The translations under genes and the position numbers were made by a program. From NCBI GenBank assembly GCA_043777755.1, contig JAYWHK010000212.1, positions 1-64,000 of the forward strand: DNA of 64,000 nt, given 5' to 3'. Below are positions 16,774 through 25,196 of the stretch, piece after piece. The notes beneath the pieces were generated by a model, which made no database searches, was not told the DNA's origin, and saw only the letters and a list, made by a program, of their open reading frames with translations. Origin of the DNA: CANHEE01 sp043777755 (lineage in GTDB: Bacteria; Bacteroidota; Bacteroidia; Chitinophagales; Saprospiraceae). The number at the start of each line of letters is the position of its first letter. Position 1 is the first letter of the stretch.

Positions 16774-16857
16774 CAGTGAACAGTGGACAGTGAACAATTA
16801 ACAACGAACAGTGGACAGTGAGTAATATTGTTAATTGTTAATTGTACGTTGTTCACT
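16774..16857. repeat. Direct and inverted repeats of the CAGTG(A/G)ACAGTG type
   Basis: AACAGTG(A)ACAGTGGACAGTGA occurs twice (16774-16792 and 16806-16821), and AGTGAACAATTAACAA is mirrored by TTGTTAATTG...TTGTTCACT at 16829-16857. The repeat begins two bases after the GWxTD stop codon and ends nine bases before the GNAT start. Noncoding. Confidence 0.7.
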
Positions 16858-16865
16858 AAAAAAAT

Positions 16866-17318
16866 ATGAGTATGATAAAAATAAGACAAGCAACGCTATC
16901 TGATATTCCAGTGATTTTTTCCTTGGTAGAAGAGTTGGCGTTGTACGAAAAAGCTCCCGAAGCGGTTATTACTTCGGTAGAAATTTACGAAAAAGATTTC
17001 AATGCCGGGATTTTTGAAGCTATTGTTGCTGAAAAAGAAGGCGAAATTATAGGAATGGCATTGTATTACATGGCATATTCCACTTGGAAAGGACGAATGT
17101 TGTACCTTGAAGATTTTGTGGTCAGGGAATCGGCTCGTCGCTTTGGCGTTGGGCAGTTGCTGTTTGATGCTTACCTCAATGTTGCAAAAGAAAAAGGCGC
17201 AACGCTTGTAAAATGGCAAGTATTGGATTGGAACGAACCAGCAGTTAAATTTTATGAAAAAAACGATGCCATCATCGAGAAAGAATGGTGGAATGGAAAA
17301 ATATTTTTAACCCAATAA
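16866..17318 (+). CDS. GNAT family N-acetyltransferase
   Basis: The 150-residue protein is a single GNAT domain. The acetyl-CoA pyrophosphate loop is seen as RESARRFGVGQLLFD, preceded by the beta4 strand RMLYLEDFVV and followed by the WQVLDWNEPAVKFYEKNDA C-terminal strand. The overall likeness is to diamine/small-molecule N-acetyltransferases, but the substrate is not set. A start at 16872 (MIKIRQ) is an equally good alternative. It precedes nadC by six bases, so the two share a transcript. Confidence 0.92.
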   Translation: MSMIKIRQATLSDIPVIFSLVEELALYEKAPEAVITSVEIYEKDFNAGIFEAIVAEKEGEIIGMALYYMAYSTWKGRMLYLEDFVVRESARRFGVGQLLFDAYLNVAKEKGATLVKWQVLDWNEPAVKFYEKNDAIIEKEWWNGKIFLTQ

Positions 17319-17324
17319 TTTTTT

Positions 17325-18188
17325 ATGGCAAAAACTAAAATAAGCAAGCGAGAACTAAAAAAGTTCATCAAAATGGCTTTGTTTGAAGACGTGCAAACAG
17401 GTGATGTAAGCTCTTTGGCTTGTATTTCTGCGGAATCCCGTAGCAAAGCAAAACTTCTGTGCAAAGCCGATGGTATTTTGGCTGGTGTAGAATTGGCAAA
17501 ACATATTTTCGCCTTTTGTGACCCAACTTATACCATTCAGATTTTTAAAAAAGATGGTGCAGCGATAAAATATGGCGACATCGCTTTCATTGTAGAATGT
17601 AACACAAGGGCTTTGTTGCAAGCGGAGCGTTTGGTACTGAACTCCATGCAAAGAATGTCAGGTATTGCAACATTAAGTATGCAGTTTTCAGAAGCTGTAA
17701 AAGGTCTTCCTGTCAAAATTCTGGATACCCGTAAGACCACACCCCTTTTTAGAATGATAGAAAAATGGGCGGTGCGCATTGGCGGTTGTTATAATTATCG
17801 TGATGGTTTATACGATAGATTTATGCCAAAAGACAACCATATTGACGCTTGTGGCGGCATCAAACAAGCGATTGAAAGCATTGCAAAGTACAAAAAGGAA
17901 AACAACATTACACTCGAAACTACGGTAGAAGTCCGTACACTCGATGAACTGAGAACGGTACTCGAAGTTGGTGGTGTAGAACGTGCAATGCTCGACAATA
18001 TGCCTTTGGAAATGATGGCAGAAGCCGTCAAAATCGTCAATAAAAAAATAGAAGTGGAAGCCTCTGGAAATGTTACCTTAGAGCGAGTGAGGGCAATTGC
18101 TGAAACAGGCGTTGATTTTATCTCGTCGGGCGCATTAACACATTCCGCAAAAAGCCTTGATTTGAGTTTGAAAGTGATAAAAGAGTGA
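17325..18188 (+). CDS. nadC: Nicotinate-nucleotide pyrophosphorylase (carboxylating)
   Basis: NadC converts quinolinate and PRPP to nicotinate mononucleotide in de novo NAD synthesis. The 287-residue length is normal. Seen: EDVQTGDVSS near the N-terminus, DTRKTTPLFR, the substrate loop GGCYNYRDGLYDRFMPKDNH, and the C-terminal LDNMPLEMM and VEASGNVTLE. One feature departs from the usual family pattern: the conserved His of NHRxGLxD is Tyr here (about Y158), whereas the Arg and the KDNH lysine are kept. Cotranscribed with the GNAT gene. Confidence 0.96.
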   Translation: MAKTKISKRELKKFIKMALFEDVQTGDVSSLACISAESRSKAKLLCKADGILAGVELAKHIFAFCDPTYTIQIFKKDGAAIKYGDIAFIVECNTRALLQAERLVLNSMQRMSGIATLSMQFSEAVKGLPVKILDTRKTTPLFRMIEKWAVRIGGCYNYRDGLYDRFMPKDNHIDACGGIKQAIESIAKYKKENNITLETTVEVRTLDELRTVLEVGGVERAMLDNMPLEMMAEAVKIVNKKIEVEASGNVTLERVRAIAETGVDFISSGALTHSAKSLDLSLKVIKE

Positions 18189-18220
18189 TGAGTTATGGAA
18201 GATTTTAGCCGAACCAAGTC

Positions 18221-18376
18221 GTTGGGCTAAAATAACTGACATTATTGAAAATGTTTACAGCTATTTACCACTTTTGCATTTTTTACCACGGAGAAACGGA
18301 GAACACAGAGTTTGAAAAAAAATTAGCCTTCGGCTAATTTTTTTGCCTCCGTGACCTCCGTTTTTCCGTGGTGAAT
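18221..18376. repeat. Composite palindromic repeat with terminator-like core
   Basis: GTTGGGCTAAAATAA (18221-18235) matches the left end of the repeat at 32083. TTACCACGGAGAAACGGAGA (from 18283) is mirrored by ACCTCCGTTTTTCCGTGGTGA (to 18374), and between them A7TTAGCC (18316-18328) and GGCTAAT7 (18332-18344) make a perfect 13-bp stem with a 3-base loop. The core could act as a terminator for nadC and for the convergent hydroxylase gene. Confidence 0.75.
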
Positions 18377-18424
18377 AATAAAATCTTTGATTTTTTTTGC
18401 AATGCTAAATATAGTTGAAAACGC

Positions 18425-19321
18425 TTACAACAAACCATTTTTTCGAGCTTCTCGCATTTGGTCAGAAGTCATACGTGAACCATCGTGACTCCAGCCTGGT
18501 GCTTTGAAAACATAATTAAAACGTGTTTTTAAACTAATGTTTTTTTGCAAAAAATCTCCAACAATTGTCTTCCATTCGTGGAAAACAATATTAACAAGAC
18601 CTCTATCGTCTGGATTGCTCGTCAAGCCATATTCTACTGGAATTTCGTCCAATTCGTCTTGAAAAGTACCAAACATTCTGTCCCAAATAATAAAAGTCAT
18701 TGCCATATTTCTATCCAAATATTCTATGTTTGAGCCGTGGTGTACACGATGATGCGCTGGCGAAACCAAAAACCATTCCATCCAATGTGGTAATCTTTTG
18801 ACCGCTTGTGTATGTACCAAAACACCGTAAGTCTGTAAAGCAGAGTGCATAAAAATAATGTCTAAAACATCAAAACCAGCAAACGCAATAGGCATATAAA
18901 ATAAAAAACGATAAATTGGCTCAAACACCGATGAGCGAAAACCCGTACTAATATTGTAGTGTGTCGAGGAATGATGCGTTACGTGAACTGCCCAAAAAAA
19001 CCTTGAAGAATGATCCAAACGATGCAACCAATAATACATAAAATCAATTGCCAAGGCTAAACCTATCCAATAACCTACGTTTTTTTCTAAGGTAAAAAAA
19101 CGATGATTGTAAGCGTAAATCAAGCAATAGAAAGCAATCAAGCGCATCGCCAAATCACAAATCATATTGAGAACAGTAAGATATACATTCGCAATGGATT
19201 CTTTGATGGAATACCATTTTAGTTCGTGCGTATGGCTAAAAAAAAGTTCTAATCCTATGACAATCATATAGATTGGCAAAGAAATAAGTATAAGTAGTTG
19301 CTCTCTAAATTCTGCGTTCAT
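18425..19321 (-). CDS. Sterol desaturase / fatty acid hydroxylase superfamily protein
   Basis: A 298-residue integral membrane di-iron enzyme. Histidine clusters are HRLDHSSRFFWAVHVTHHSS and HHRVHHGSN, with an additional conserved His between, as expected for the family, and there are about four hydrophobic segments in the N-terminal two thirds. The reaction would be O2-dependent hydroxylation or desaturation of a lipid such as a fatty acid, carotenoid or hopanoid-like molecule. Neighbours do not identify the substrate. It is divergent from the adjacent glycosyltransferase, 51 bases away. Confidence 0.9.
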   Translation of the reverse strand: MNAEFREQLLILISLPIYMIVIGLELFFSHTHELKWYSIKESIANVYLTVLNMICDLAMRLIAFYCLIYAYNHRFFTLEKNVGYWIGLALAIDFMYYWLHRLDHSSRFFWAVHVTHHSSTHYNISTGFRSSVFEPIYRFLFYMPIAFAGFDVLDIIFMHSALQTYGVLVHTQAVKRLPHWMEWFLVSPAHHRVHHGSNIEYLDRNMAMTFIIWDRMFGTFQDELDEIPVEYGLTSNPDDRGLVNIVFHEWKTIVGDFLQKNISLKTRFNYVFKAPGWSHDGSRMTSDQMREARKNGLL

Positions 19322-19353
19322 TAAATTCTTTTTTTAATTTCAAAAAAATATTT

Positions 19354-19361
19354 TACTTTTG
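19354..19361 (+). promoter_or_regulatory. Promoter -7 box (TACTTTTG) for the GT9 gene
   Basis: Matches TAnnTTTG and lies 11 bases before the ATG at 19373. No clear -33 TTG was found at the expected spacing. Confidence 0.45.
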
Positions 19362-19372
19362 CTGTTACAATT

Positions 19373-20404
19373 ATGAAAATATTAATTATTAGGTTCAGTT
19401 CTATTGGGGACATCGTTTTGACGACACCTGTGGTTCGTTGTGCCAAATTACAATTGGGCGCAGAAATTCATTTTTTGACTAAAAAATCTTTTACGTCAGT
19501 TGTACAAAACAACATTTACATTGATAAAATCTTTGCCATTCAGGAAAATATCAATGAGGTAAAAACAGCTCTGCAAGCTGAAAATTACGATTGTGTGATT
19601 GACTTACATGGTAATTTACGTTCCCTTCAAGTCAAGCGATTTTTGAAAGCAAAATCATACACATTTGACAAAATAAACATTCATAAATGGTTGATTACCA
19701 ATTTAAAAATCAATATTTTACCTAACAAACACATTGTTGAAAGGTATTTAGAATGTGTTGCAAATTTGGGTATAAAAAACGATTTTGAAGGCTTAGATTA
19801 TTTTATTCCAAGCAAAGATGAAGTTTCGATTTCCGAAATTTTCGACAAAAGTACGGTATTTTCTTCAATTTATAATAATTTTAATGTAAAAAATGATGCA
19901 AATAGTAAGCAATACATTGCATTTGTGATTGGTGCTGCACACGCTACGAAACGTTTGCCAGCAGAAAAAATCATTGAAATTTGTAAAAAAATAAATCAAC
20001 CCATTGTATTATTAGGAGGAAAAGAAGAAACCACAATCGGGGAACGCATTGCTAAAGAAGCTGGCGTTCATGTTATCAACACTTGTGGACAATACAATTT
20101 GAATCAGTCGGCATCTATTGTAAAGCAATCAACTTGTGTTATTACACATGACACAGGTTTGATGCACATTGCCGCTGCATTTCAAAAAAAGATTATTTCG
20201 ATTTGGGGCAACACCATTCCAGCATTTGGAATGTATCCATATTTTTCAAAGGAAATAAAAAATAATATTTCGATTGAAGTGAAAAATTTAGCTTGTCGTC
20301 CTTGTTCCAAAATCGGTCACGATGCTTGTCCAAAAGGACATTTTAATTGCATGAACCAGATTGACGTGGAAGAAGTAGCTGCGGCTGTTCTTAGATTGGT
20401 GTGA
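19373..20404 (+). CDS. Glycosyltransferase family 9 (heptosyltransferase-like)
   Basis: The 343-residue protein matches the ADP-heptose:LPS heptosyltransferase family. It opens with MKILIIRFSSIGDIVLTTPV, the typical GT9 N-terminus, has YDCVIDLHGNLRS, and the C-terminal donor-binding motif THDTGLMHIAAAFQKKIISI followed by CGQYNL upstream. It presumably adds a sugar to LPS core or a similar glycan at the inner membrane. No other LPS genes are next to it. A large noncoding/repeat region follows. Confidence 0.93.
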   Translation: MKILIIRFSSIGDIVLTTPVVRCAKLQLGAEIHFLTKKSFTSVVQNNIYIDKIFAIQENINEVKTALQAENYDCVIDLHGNLRSLQVKRFLKAKSYTFDKINIHKWLITNLKINILPNKHIVERYLECVANLGIKNDFEGLDYFIPSKDEVSISEIFDKSTVFSSIYNNFNVKNDANSKQYIAFVIGAAHATKRLPAEKIIEICKKINQPIVLLGGKEETTIGERIAKEAGVHVINTCGQYNLNQSASIVKQSTCVITHDTGLMHIAAAFQKKIISIWGNTIPAFGMYPYFSKEIKNNISIEVKNLACRPCSKIGHDACPKGHFNCMNQIDVEEVAAAVLRLV

Positions 20405-20599
20405 CGAGATTAGCATAACGGGATATTTGGAAATTTGATAAAATTCGTAGCTAAAAACCTTACGCATAGATTACTCATTCAGCTTCAATAAAAATCAACG
20501 ACCACGAAAAGACGAGATTTTTTGGTAATACTTTTTTGGCTTTTATCACGGCAGCCGTCGCTGCACCCTTTCAATTTTTCGGAGAAAAAATAATACTTC

Positions 20600-20927
20600 T
20601 GCCCGCTGGCTCATAGTATGTCAAAGTTGAAAACAAAAACTAAACTATTCGCTGGACGTGATTTGCAATCACGTTCTTCTGTGTGAATGTTTTCAACATA
20701 GCGAAGCAGTACGACTCTACTAAAGGCTCGTGCAGCTAACGCTTCGTCAGAGACGACCAAACAGAATAGCTCGATTACAAATCGAGCCAAGCGAGAGGCG
20801 GTAGTTTGATAACGACATTGATACATAGTGGAATATATAGCGAAAACTAATGTTTTAAACTACTTTTTAATGTCTTTATCAAAGTTATGTGTTTTGCTAG
20901 AAGCATACATAGTGCCAGCGGTTTTTA
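20600..20927. repeat. TIR-bounded repeat element, left flank of the Rpn gene (copy A)
   Basis: The left end CCGCTGGCTCATAGTATG (from about 20602) and the right end CATACATAGTGCCAGCGG (to about 20922) are imperfect inverted repeats, so the unit is about 325 bases. Inside, GTTCTTCTGTGTGAATGTTT and GCTTCGTCAGAGACGACCAAA...GAGCCAAGCGAGAGGCGGTAG match the reverse complement of 22399-22590. Short internal hairpins such as GTGATTTGCAATCAC are present. A minus-strand reading frame through it is not considered a gene. The gap 20405-21437 (1033 bases) otherwise holds AT-rich sequence with no gene seen. Confidence 0.75.
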
Positions 20928-21391
20928 AGGCTTTTGGTCATTGATGCAAAACAAATGAAACTTACAGAACAGCAATTTTTTCACGTTTAAATACAAGAAA
21001 AACCAACGTAGGGCTATCACGAAAGTAGTAAAACGACTAAAACATACACCCATACTACAAAAAGATTAAGACGATATAAAAACTCCTTAGATAATTTGGA
21101 CATTTAATTTTCTTGCCATATATTTAAAATTATAATATAAAAAAATATTATAATTTATTGATAATGCAGATATAAACTCAACTTAAAGAGGTGTAAAACT
21201 GCATAAGTGGAGTATGTTCTGTGTAACAATAAACAAAACGTTGATTACCAATGAATTACGATAGATAAATAGCGAGCAAAGATTAAATTACGAACAAAAT
21301 ATTAGACAATTAGATTATAAAATTTCGATATAAAAAACAAATTATAATTAAAACAAGCCATATAAATACGTCAAATTAACTAACATTTCCC

Positions 21392-21399
21392 TATCTTTG
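21392..21399 (+). promoter_or_regulatory. Promoter -7 box (TATCTTTG) for the Rpn gene
   Basis: Matches TAnnTTTG, 38 bases before the ATG at 21438, in an AT-rich background. Confidence 0.5.
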
Positions 21400-21437
21400 C
21401 AACTTGGTTAAACACTTTAAAACATTGATACGAGAAT

Positions 21438-22391
21438 ATGATAATCAAGTACGATAAATATTGGAAAGAGGCATTAACACATTTTTTCAAGCCTTTTACA
21501 GCGTTCTTTCTGTCACAGTTGCATGACGAAATAGATTGGTCAGTTGAGCCGCAATTCTTAGAAAAAGAGTTGTTTTCGAAGAAGAATTTAGCAAAATTCA
21601 AGAAAGAAGCGGATAAATTGGTAAAAGTTCGTCTTAAAAACGGAAAAGAGCAATGGATATTTATCCACATTGAATTTCAAACAAGCGGAGAAACGATAAT
21701 CTGTTTACGAATGTACGAATATTACCAACTTATCAGAGAAGTTTACGGACAAGATATTGTTGCTTTGGTCATCTATGCGGGCACAAATGTTCCCAAGAAG
21801 CATGACATTTATGAAAATGAGCATTTTGGTACTAAAATAACGTATAAATTCAACAGTTACGCTGTAATCAAACAAAATGAAGAACAACTTTTGGTAAATG
21901 ACAATCCGTTTGCAATGATTGTTTTGGCAAACTATTACGTGCTAAAAACAAAGGACGACCAACAACGCAGGTACGAATTTAAACAAAATTTATACGAATT
22001 AGCACAAAATCGTAATTACAATTTGGAAGAATTGTCAAAGTTGCTTATATTTGTAGGAGAATTAATGAAATTACCACCTCTATTGGAGAAGAAATTTGAA
22101 AAAGAGGTAATTCAAACAAAAATTAAAAATAATTCAGATATGATACAAGTAAGTCAATCAACAAAAAATTTAGTAAACGCCTACGAAAGAGAAGTTTATG
22201 GCGAAACAATGGAAGAAGCAAGAGCAAAGGCAAAAGAAGAAATTAAACAAATAGATAAACAGCGTGTAAAGTCAATTATTTTACTTTATTCACGAGTGAA
22301 TATGTCAATAGAAGAAATTGCTGAACACCTTGAAATTAGTGAAGAAATAACTAGACAAATTCTTATTAAAAATAAGGCAATTAAAGCGTAG
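21438..22391 (+). CDS. Rpn family recombination-promoting nuclease / PD-(D/E)XK putative transposase
   Basis: The 317-residue protein belongs to the Rpn/YhgA-like family of DNA nucleases. Seen: an N-terminal DKYWKEALTHFFKPFTAFFL, then the nuclease core with an acidic residue in EADKLVKVRL and the WIFIHIEFQTS strand, which matches the hIExQ form of the PD-(D/E)XK active site in this group. The C-terminus contains a helix-turn-helix-like segment (MSIEEIAEHLEISEEITRQI), as in several members that act with recombination or as domesticated transposase relatives. In E. coli such proteins cleave DNA and raise RecA-independent transfer. The gene is intact and sits between two inverted copies of a repeat (20600-20927; 22399-22590). 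Confidence 0.88.
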   Translation: MIIKYDKYWKEALTHFFKPFTAFFLSQLHDEIDWSVEPQFLEKELFSKKNLAKFKKEADKLVKVRLKNGKEQWIFIHIEFQTSGETIICLRMYEYYQLIREVYGQDIVALVIYAGTNVPKKHDIYENEHFGTKITYKFNSYAVIKQNEEQLLVNDNPFAMIVLANYYVLKTKDDQQRRYEFKQNLYELAQNRNYNLEELSKLLIFVGELMKLPPLLEKKFEKEVIQTKIKNNSDMIQVSQSTKNLVNAYEREVYGETMEEARAKAKEEIKQIDKQRVKSIILLYSRVNMSIEEIAEHLEISEEITRQILIKNKAIKA

Positions 22392-22398
22392 AAATAAC

Positions 22399-22590
22399 CC
22401 GCTGGCTCTAAGTCTGTCTTAAACAAAATACTCAACTACCGCATCTCGCTTGGCTTGATTTTCAATCGAGCTATCCTATTTGGTCGTCTGCAACGAAGCA
22501 TCAGCTGCTCAATTCTTTGGTATAGATTTGTTCTGCTTCGCTATGTTAAAAACATTCATACAGAAGAACATGATTGTGACGAAGACAACA
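22399..22590. repeat. Repeat element, right flank of the Rpn gene (copy B, inverted)
   Basis: It opens with CCGCTGGCTCTAAGTCTGTC, almost the same end as copy A, and then runs as the reverse complement of copy A (CTACCGCATCTCGCTTGGCT; TTTGGTCGTCTGCAACGAAGC; GCTTCGCTATGTT; ACATTCATACAGAAGAAC). It starts only eight bases after the Rpn stop codon. A right-hand terminal repeat was not found. The rest of the gap up to 22701 shows nothing else. Confidence 0.75.
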
Positions 22591-22701
22591 TTCTGTCATA
22601 ACTATCCGATGCTTTTACAAACACAAATTGCTTTTGATTACAGGCTAAGTTCTAAAACTTTTTCTTTTTTTTATTGTTAAAATGAAAGAAAAAAAACTTT
22701 T

Positions 22702-24936
22702 ATGAATAAGAATAAAATTACCGTTGCAAGTTTTCTCCTTTTAGGATTGATTAGTGTTTTACTTGCTTTTAATTTAAGATTTTCCTTTGATTTTGAACAA
22801 TTTTTCCCAAAAGGAGATAAAGATTTAGATTTTTATAGAGAATTTATCAAAGAATTTGAAACAGATGATAATTTCCTCCTCGTTGCTATCGAAAAGAAAG
22901 ATGGCGTTTTTGAACAAAAATTTTTAGAAAAATTCCATGATTTTACTTTAAAAACAAGGGATTTACCACATATTTTAGAAAGCCAATCGCTTACCAAATT
23001 TCGTTACCCGCTGAGAACAGCGTTTGCGATAACTACCGTTCCTGCTATTCATATTGATGATCCTTCGCAGTACGATGACGATAAAAAGCGTATCTTACAA
23101 GATGAACGTTTTGTTCACAACCTTATCTCCGAAGATGCCAAAGTGCTTGTTGTCGCACTCAAAACGGCTGACAAAATGGAACTTCCTCAAGCAACAGAAC
23201 TCATAGAAGGCTTAGATACTTTGCTCAAATCATACCAATTTGACAATTATCACTTGCTTGGGCGTGCTTTTTTCCAAAAAGAAGTGGTCGAAATGGAAAA
23301 GCGAGAAGTCCTGGTTTCTACAGTTGTTGCAGGGCTTTTGGTAACGTTGGTTTTGGGTTGGATGTTCAAACGCTTCTGGGGAACGATGATTGCGATGTCT
23401 TCGATTTTGCTTGGACTACTTATTTTCTTAGGAATATTGAGCATTACTGGTCGAGAATTGTCTGCATTGGCGGCTTTATATCCTGTTTTAATGTTGATTT
23501 TAGGCACATTTGATACCATTCACGTCATGTCAAAATACATTGATGAACGACAGCGGGGTCTTAGTGCTGCCGAAGCGGTCAAAGTGACGATTAAAGAAAT
23601 GCGTTTGCCAACGTTTCTAACCTATTCAACTACCGCCATTGGTTTTTTAGCTTTGGTAACGAACAATATTCAACCGATTGTTGATTTTGGAATCAATGCG
23701 ACAATTGGTGTTACGGTGGCATACATTATGGCAATTGTTTTTGTGCCAGCAGCGTTGTCCTTTTTTGAGTTGGACCAAATTGTCAAAATTGGAGAAGAAT
23801 CAAGGCGTTGGAAAGGTGCTTTTTACAAATTACATTTTTTTACAAAAAGAAATCCACTACCAATAGCACTGGCTTCGATTGCTGTTTTTGGAATATGTAT
23901 TTGGGGAATTTCCTTGATTACTACCAATTATCGAATAGAAAGTCAATTGCCTACAAAAGCAAAAGTAACAGAGGATTTTCAATTTTTTGAAAAAAACTTT
24001 GCTGGGTTTCGACCTGTGGAGTTTGCAATTTTTGCGCAAAATGATTTGAAAGTGACTGATTATGAAGTAGTTAAAGAAGTTGAAAAAGTAGAAGACAAAA
24101 TCAGAACATTCACTGATTTTCGCTCTATTGCTTCTATCACAGCCATTTACAAAAGCATCAATCAAATGAATGAAGGTGGCTCAAAAGAAGGGTATCGTTT
24201 GCCACCAGATTCTACAAGTTTTGCTGAAGCTCAGATGCTTTCTACCAAATTACCAAAATCTTCTGTGAACGTTTTGATTAGTAAAGACGAACAAAAAACA
24301 CGGATTGCGACCCGTATCAACGATATTGGCGCAGACAGTATAAAAGCAATCGGGCTGAACATTCAAACTTGGATAAATGAAAATATTGACAGCAATATTA
24401 TCAAAGTAAAGCGTACTGGAACAGGGCTTTTAATTGACAAAAACGCAGAATATATTAGAAATAATACTGTATATGGAATGTTTTGGACGGTAGTTGTGAT
24501 AGGTATTTTAATGGCATTTATCTTACGTCGCTGGCAAATGATGTTTATCTTTTTAATACCAAACTTATTCCCACTTTTTATGTGCGGTGCGTTGATGGGT
24601 TTTATTGGGATAGAATTAGAAGCAGGCGTTTCCATGATTTTCTCTGTTATTTTTGGTATTGCCGTTGATGATACTATTCATACCCTTAGCAAATTCAAAG
24701 TGTTTAAAGAAAAAGGTTATAGCGTTGATGGCGCATTGTACCAAACCATGATGGAAGTCGGAAAACCAATGATTCAAACAGCGATTATCTTATTTTTTGG
24801 CTTCATGGTGATGCTATTTTCGATACATCCGCCAAGCGTAAATGTTGGTTTATTGATGAGTTTGACCTTAGCTGGCGCATTGTTGAGCGATTTATTTCTA
24901 TTGCCCGTAATGGTGCGTTGGTTGGTGAAAAAATAA
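22702..24936 (+). CDS. RND/MMPL superfamily exporter
   Basis: A 744-residue inner-membrane protein in the RND/MMPL family (HpnN/YdfJ-like). The topology is visible: TM1 at about 5-25, a periplasmic loop, five helices at about 200-350, TM7 at about 390, a second loop, and five helices at about 590-740. Each half has the polar TM4-type motif, LGTFDTIHVMSKY and GIAVDDTIHTLSKF, consistent with proton relay. It probably exports lipids or hydrophobic compounds. The next gene is a PlsC acyltransferase on the same strand, 260 bases later, behind a terminator, so they are not one operon. Confidence 0.9.
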   Translation: MNKNKITVASFLLLGLISVLLAFNLRFSFDFEQFFPKGDKDLDFYREFIKEFETDDNFLLVAIEKKDGVFEQKFLEKFHDFTLKTRDLPHILESQSLTKFRYPLRTAFAITTVPAIHIDDPSQYDDDKKRILQDERFVHNLISEDAKVLVVALKTADKMELPQATELIEGLDTLLKSYQFDNYHLLGRAFFQKEVVEMEKREVLVSTVVAGLLVTLVLGWMFKRFWGTMIAMSSILLGLLIFLGILSITGRELSALAALYPVLMLILGTFDTIHVMSKYIDERQRGLSAAEAVKVTIKEMRLPTFLTYSTTAIGFLALVTNNIQPIVDFGINATIGVTVAYIMAIVFVPAALSFFELDQIVKIGEESRRWKGAFYKLHFFTKRNPLPIALASIAVFGICIWGISLITTNYRIESQLPTKAKVTEDFQFFEKNFAGFRPVEFAIFAQNDLKVTDYEVVKEVEKVEDKIRTFTDFRSIASITAIYKSINQMNEGGSKEGYRLPPDSTSFAEAQMLSTKLPKSSVNVLISKDEQKTRIATRINDIGADSIKAIGLNIQTWINENIDSNIIKVKRTGTGLLIDKNAEYIRNNTVYGMFWTVVVIGILMAFILRRWQMMFIFLIPNLFPLFMCGALMGFIGIELEAGVSMIFSVIFGIAVDDTIHTLSKFKVFKEKGYSVDGALYQTMMEVGKPMIQTAIILFFGFMVMLFSIHPPSVNVGLLMSLTLAGALLSDLFLLPVMVRWLVKK

Positions 24937-24956
24937 AAGTACAACCATACTATTTT

Positions 24957-25020
24957 AAGGAACAAGGACAATAAAGTTAGGTGAAATATTACCGTGCCTT
25001 TATTTTCTTTGTTCCTTTTT
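24957..25020 (+). terminator. Long imperfect terminator hairpin
   Basis: AAGGAACAA (24957-24965) pairs with TTGTTCCTT (25009-25017), and inner AATAAAG (24970-24976) pairs with CTTTATT (24998-25004). A T-run follows. It ends the RND exporter transcript. Confidence 0.7.
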
Positions 25021-25196
25021 TATTTATAAGCAGCTCAATGACCTGAACTTCCGACTGAAATACAATTTTTTTTATATCTTTGCTCTCCATTAGTTTTATA
25101 GTTTTTATTTAGAATACAATACTGCGACTTTAAGTGGCACTCTTTTAGTAGGACAATAGTCAAATTAAATAAAATACTCAACAACCAAACACAAGA

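Noticed and set aside
20611..20826. A 71-codon minus-strand frame inside repeat copy A
   Set aside because: It lies wholly inside a repeat element with many hairpins and has no likeness to a protein family. Similar frames in such repeats are frequent annotation artefacts.
22480..22680. A 66-codon plus-strand frame in repeat copy B
   Set aside because: It is on the strand opposite to the corresponding frame of copy A and mostly inside the repeat; no conserved reading frame is shared by the two copies.
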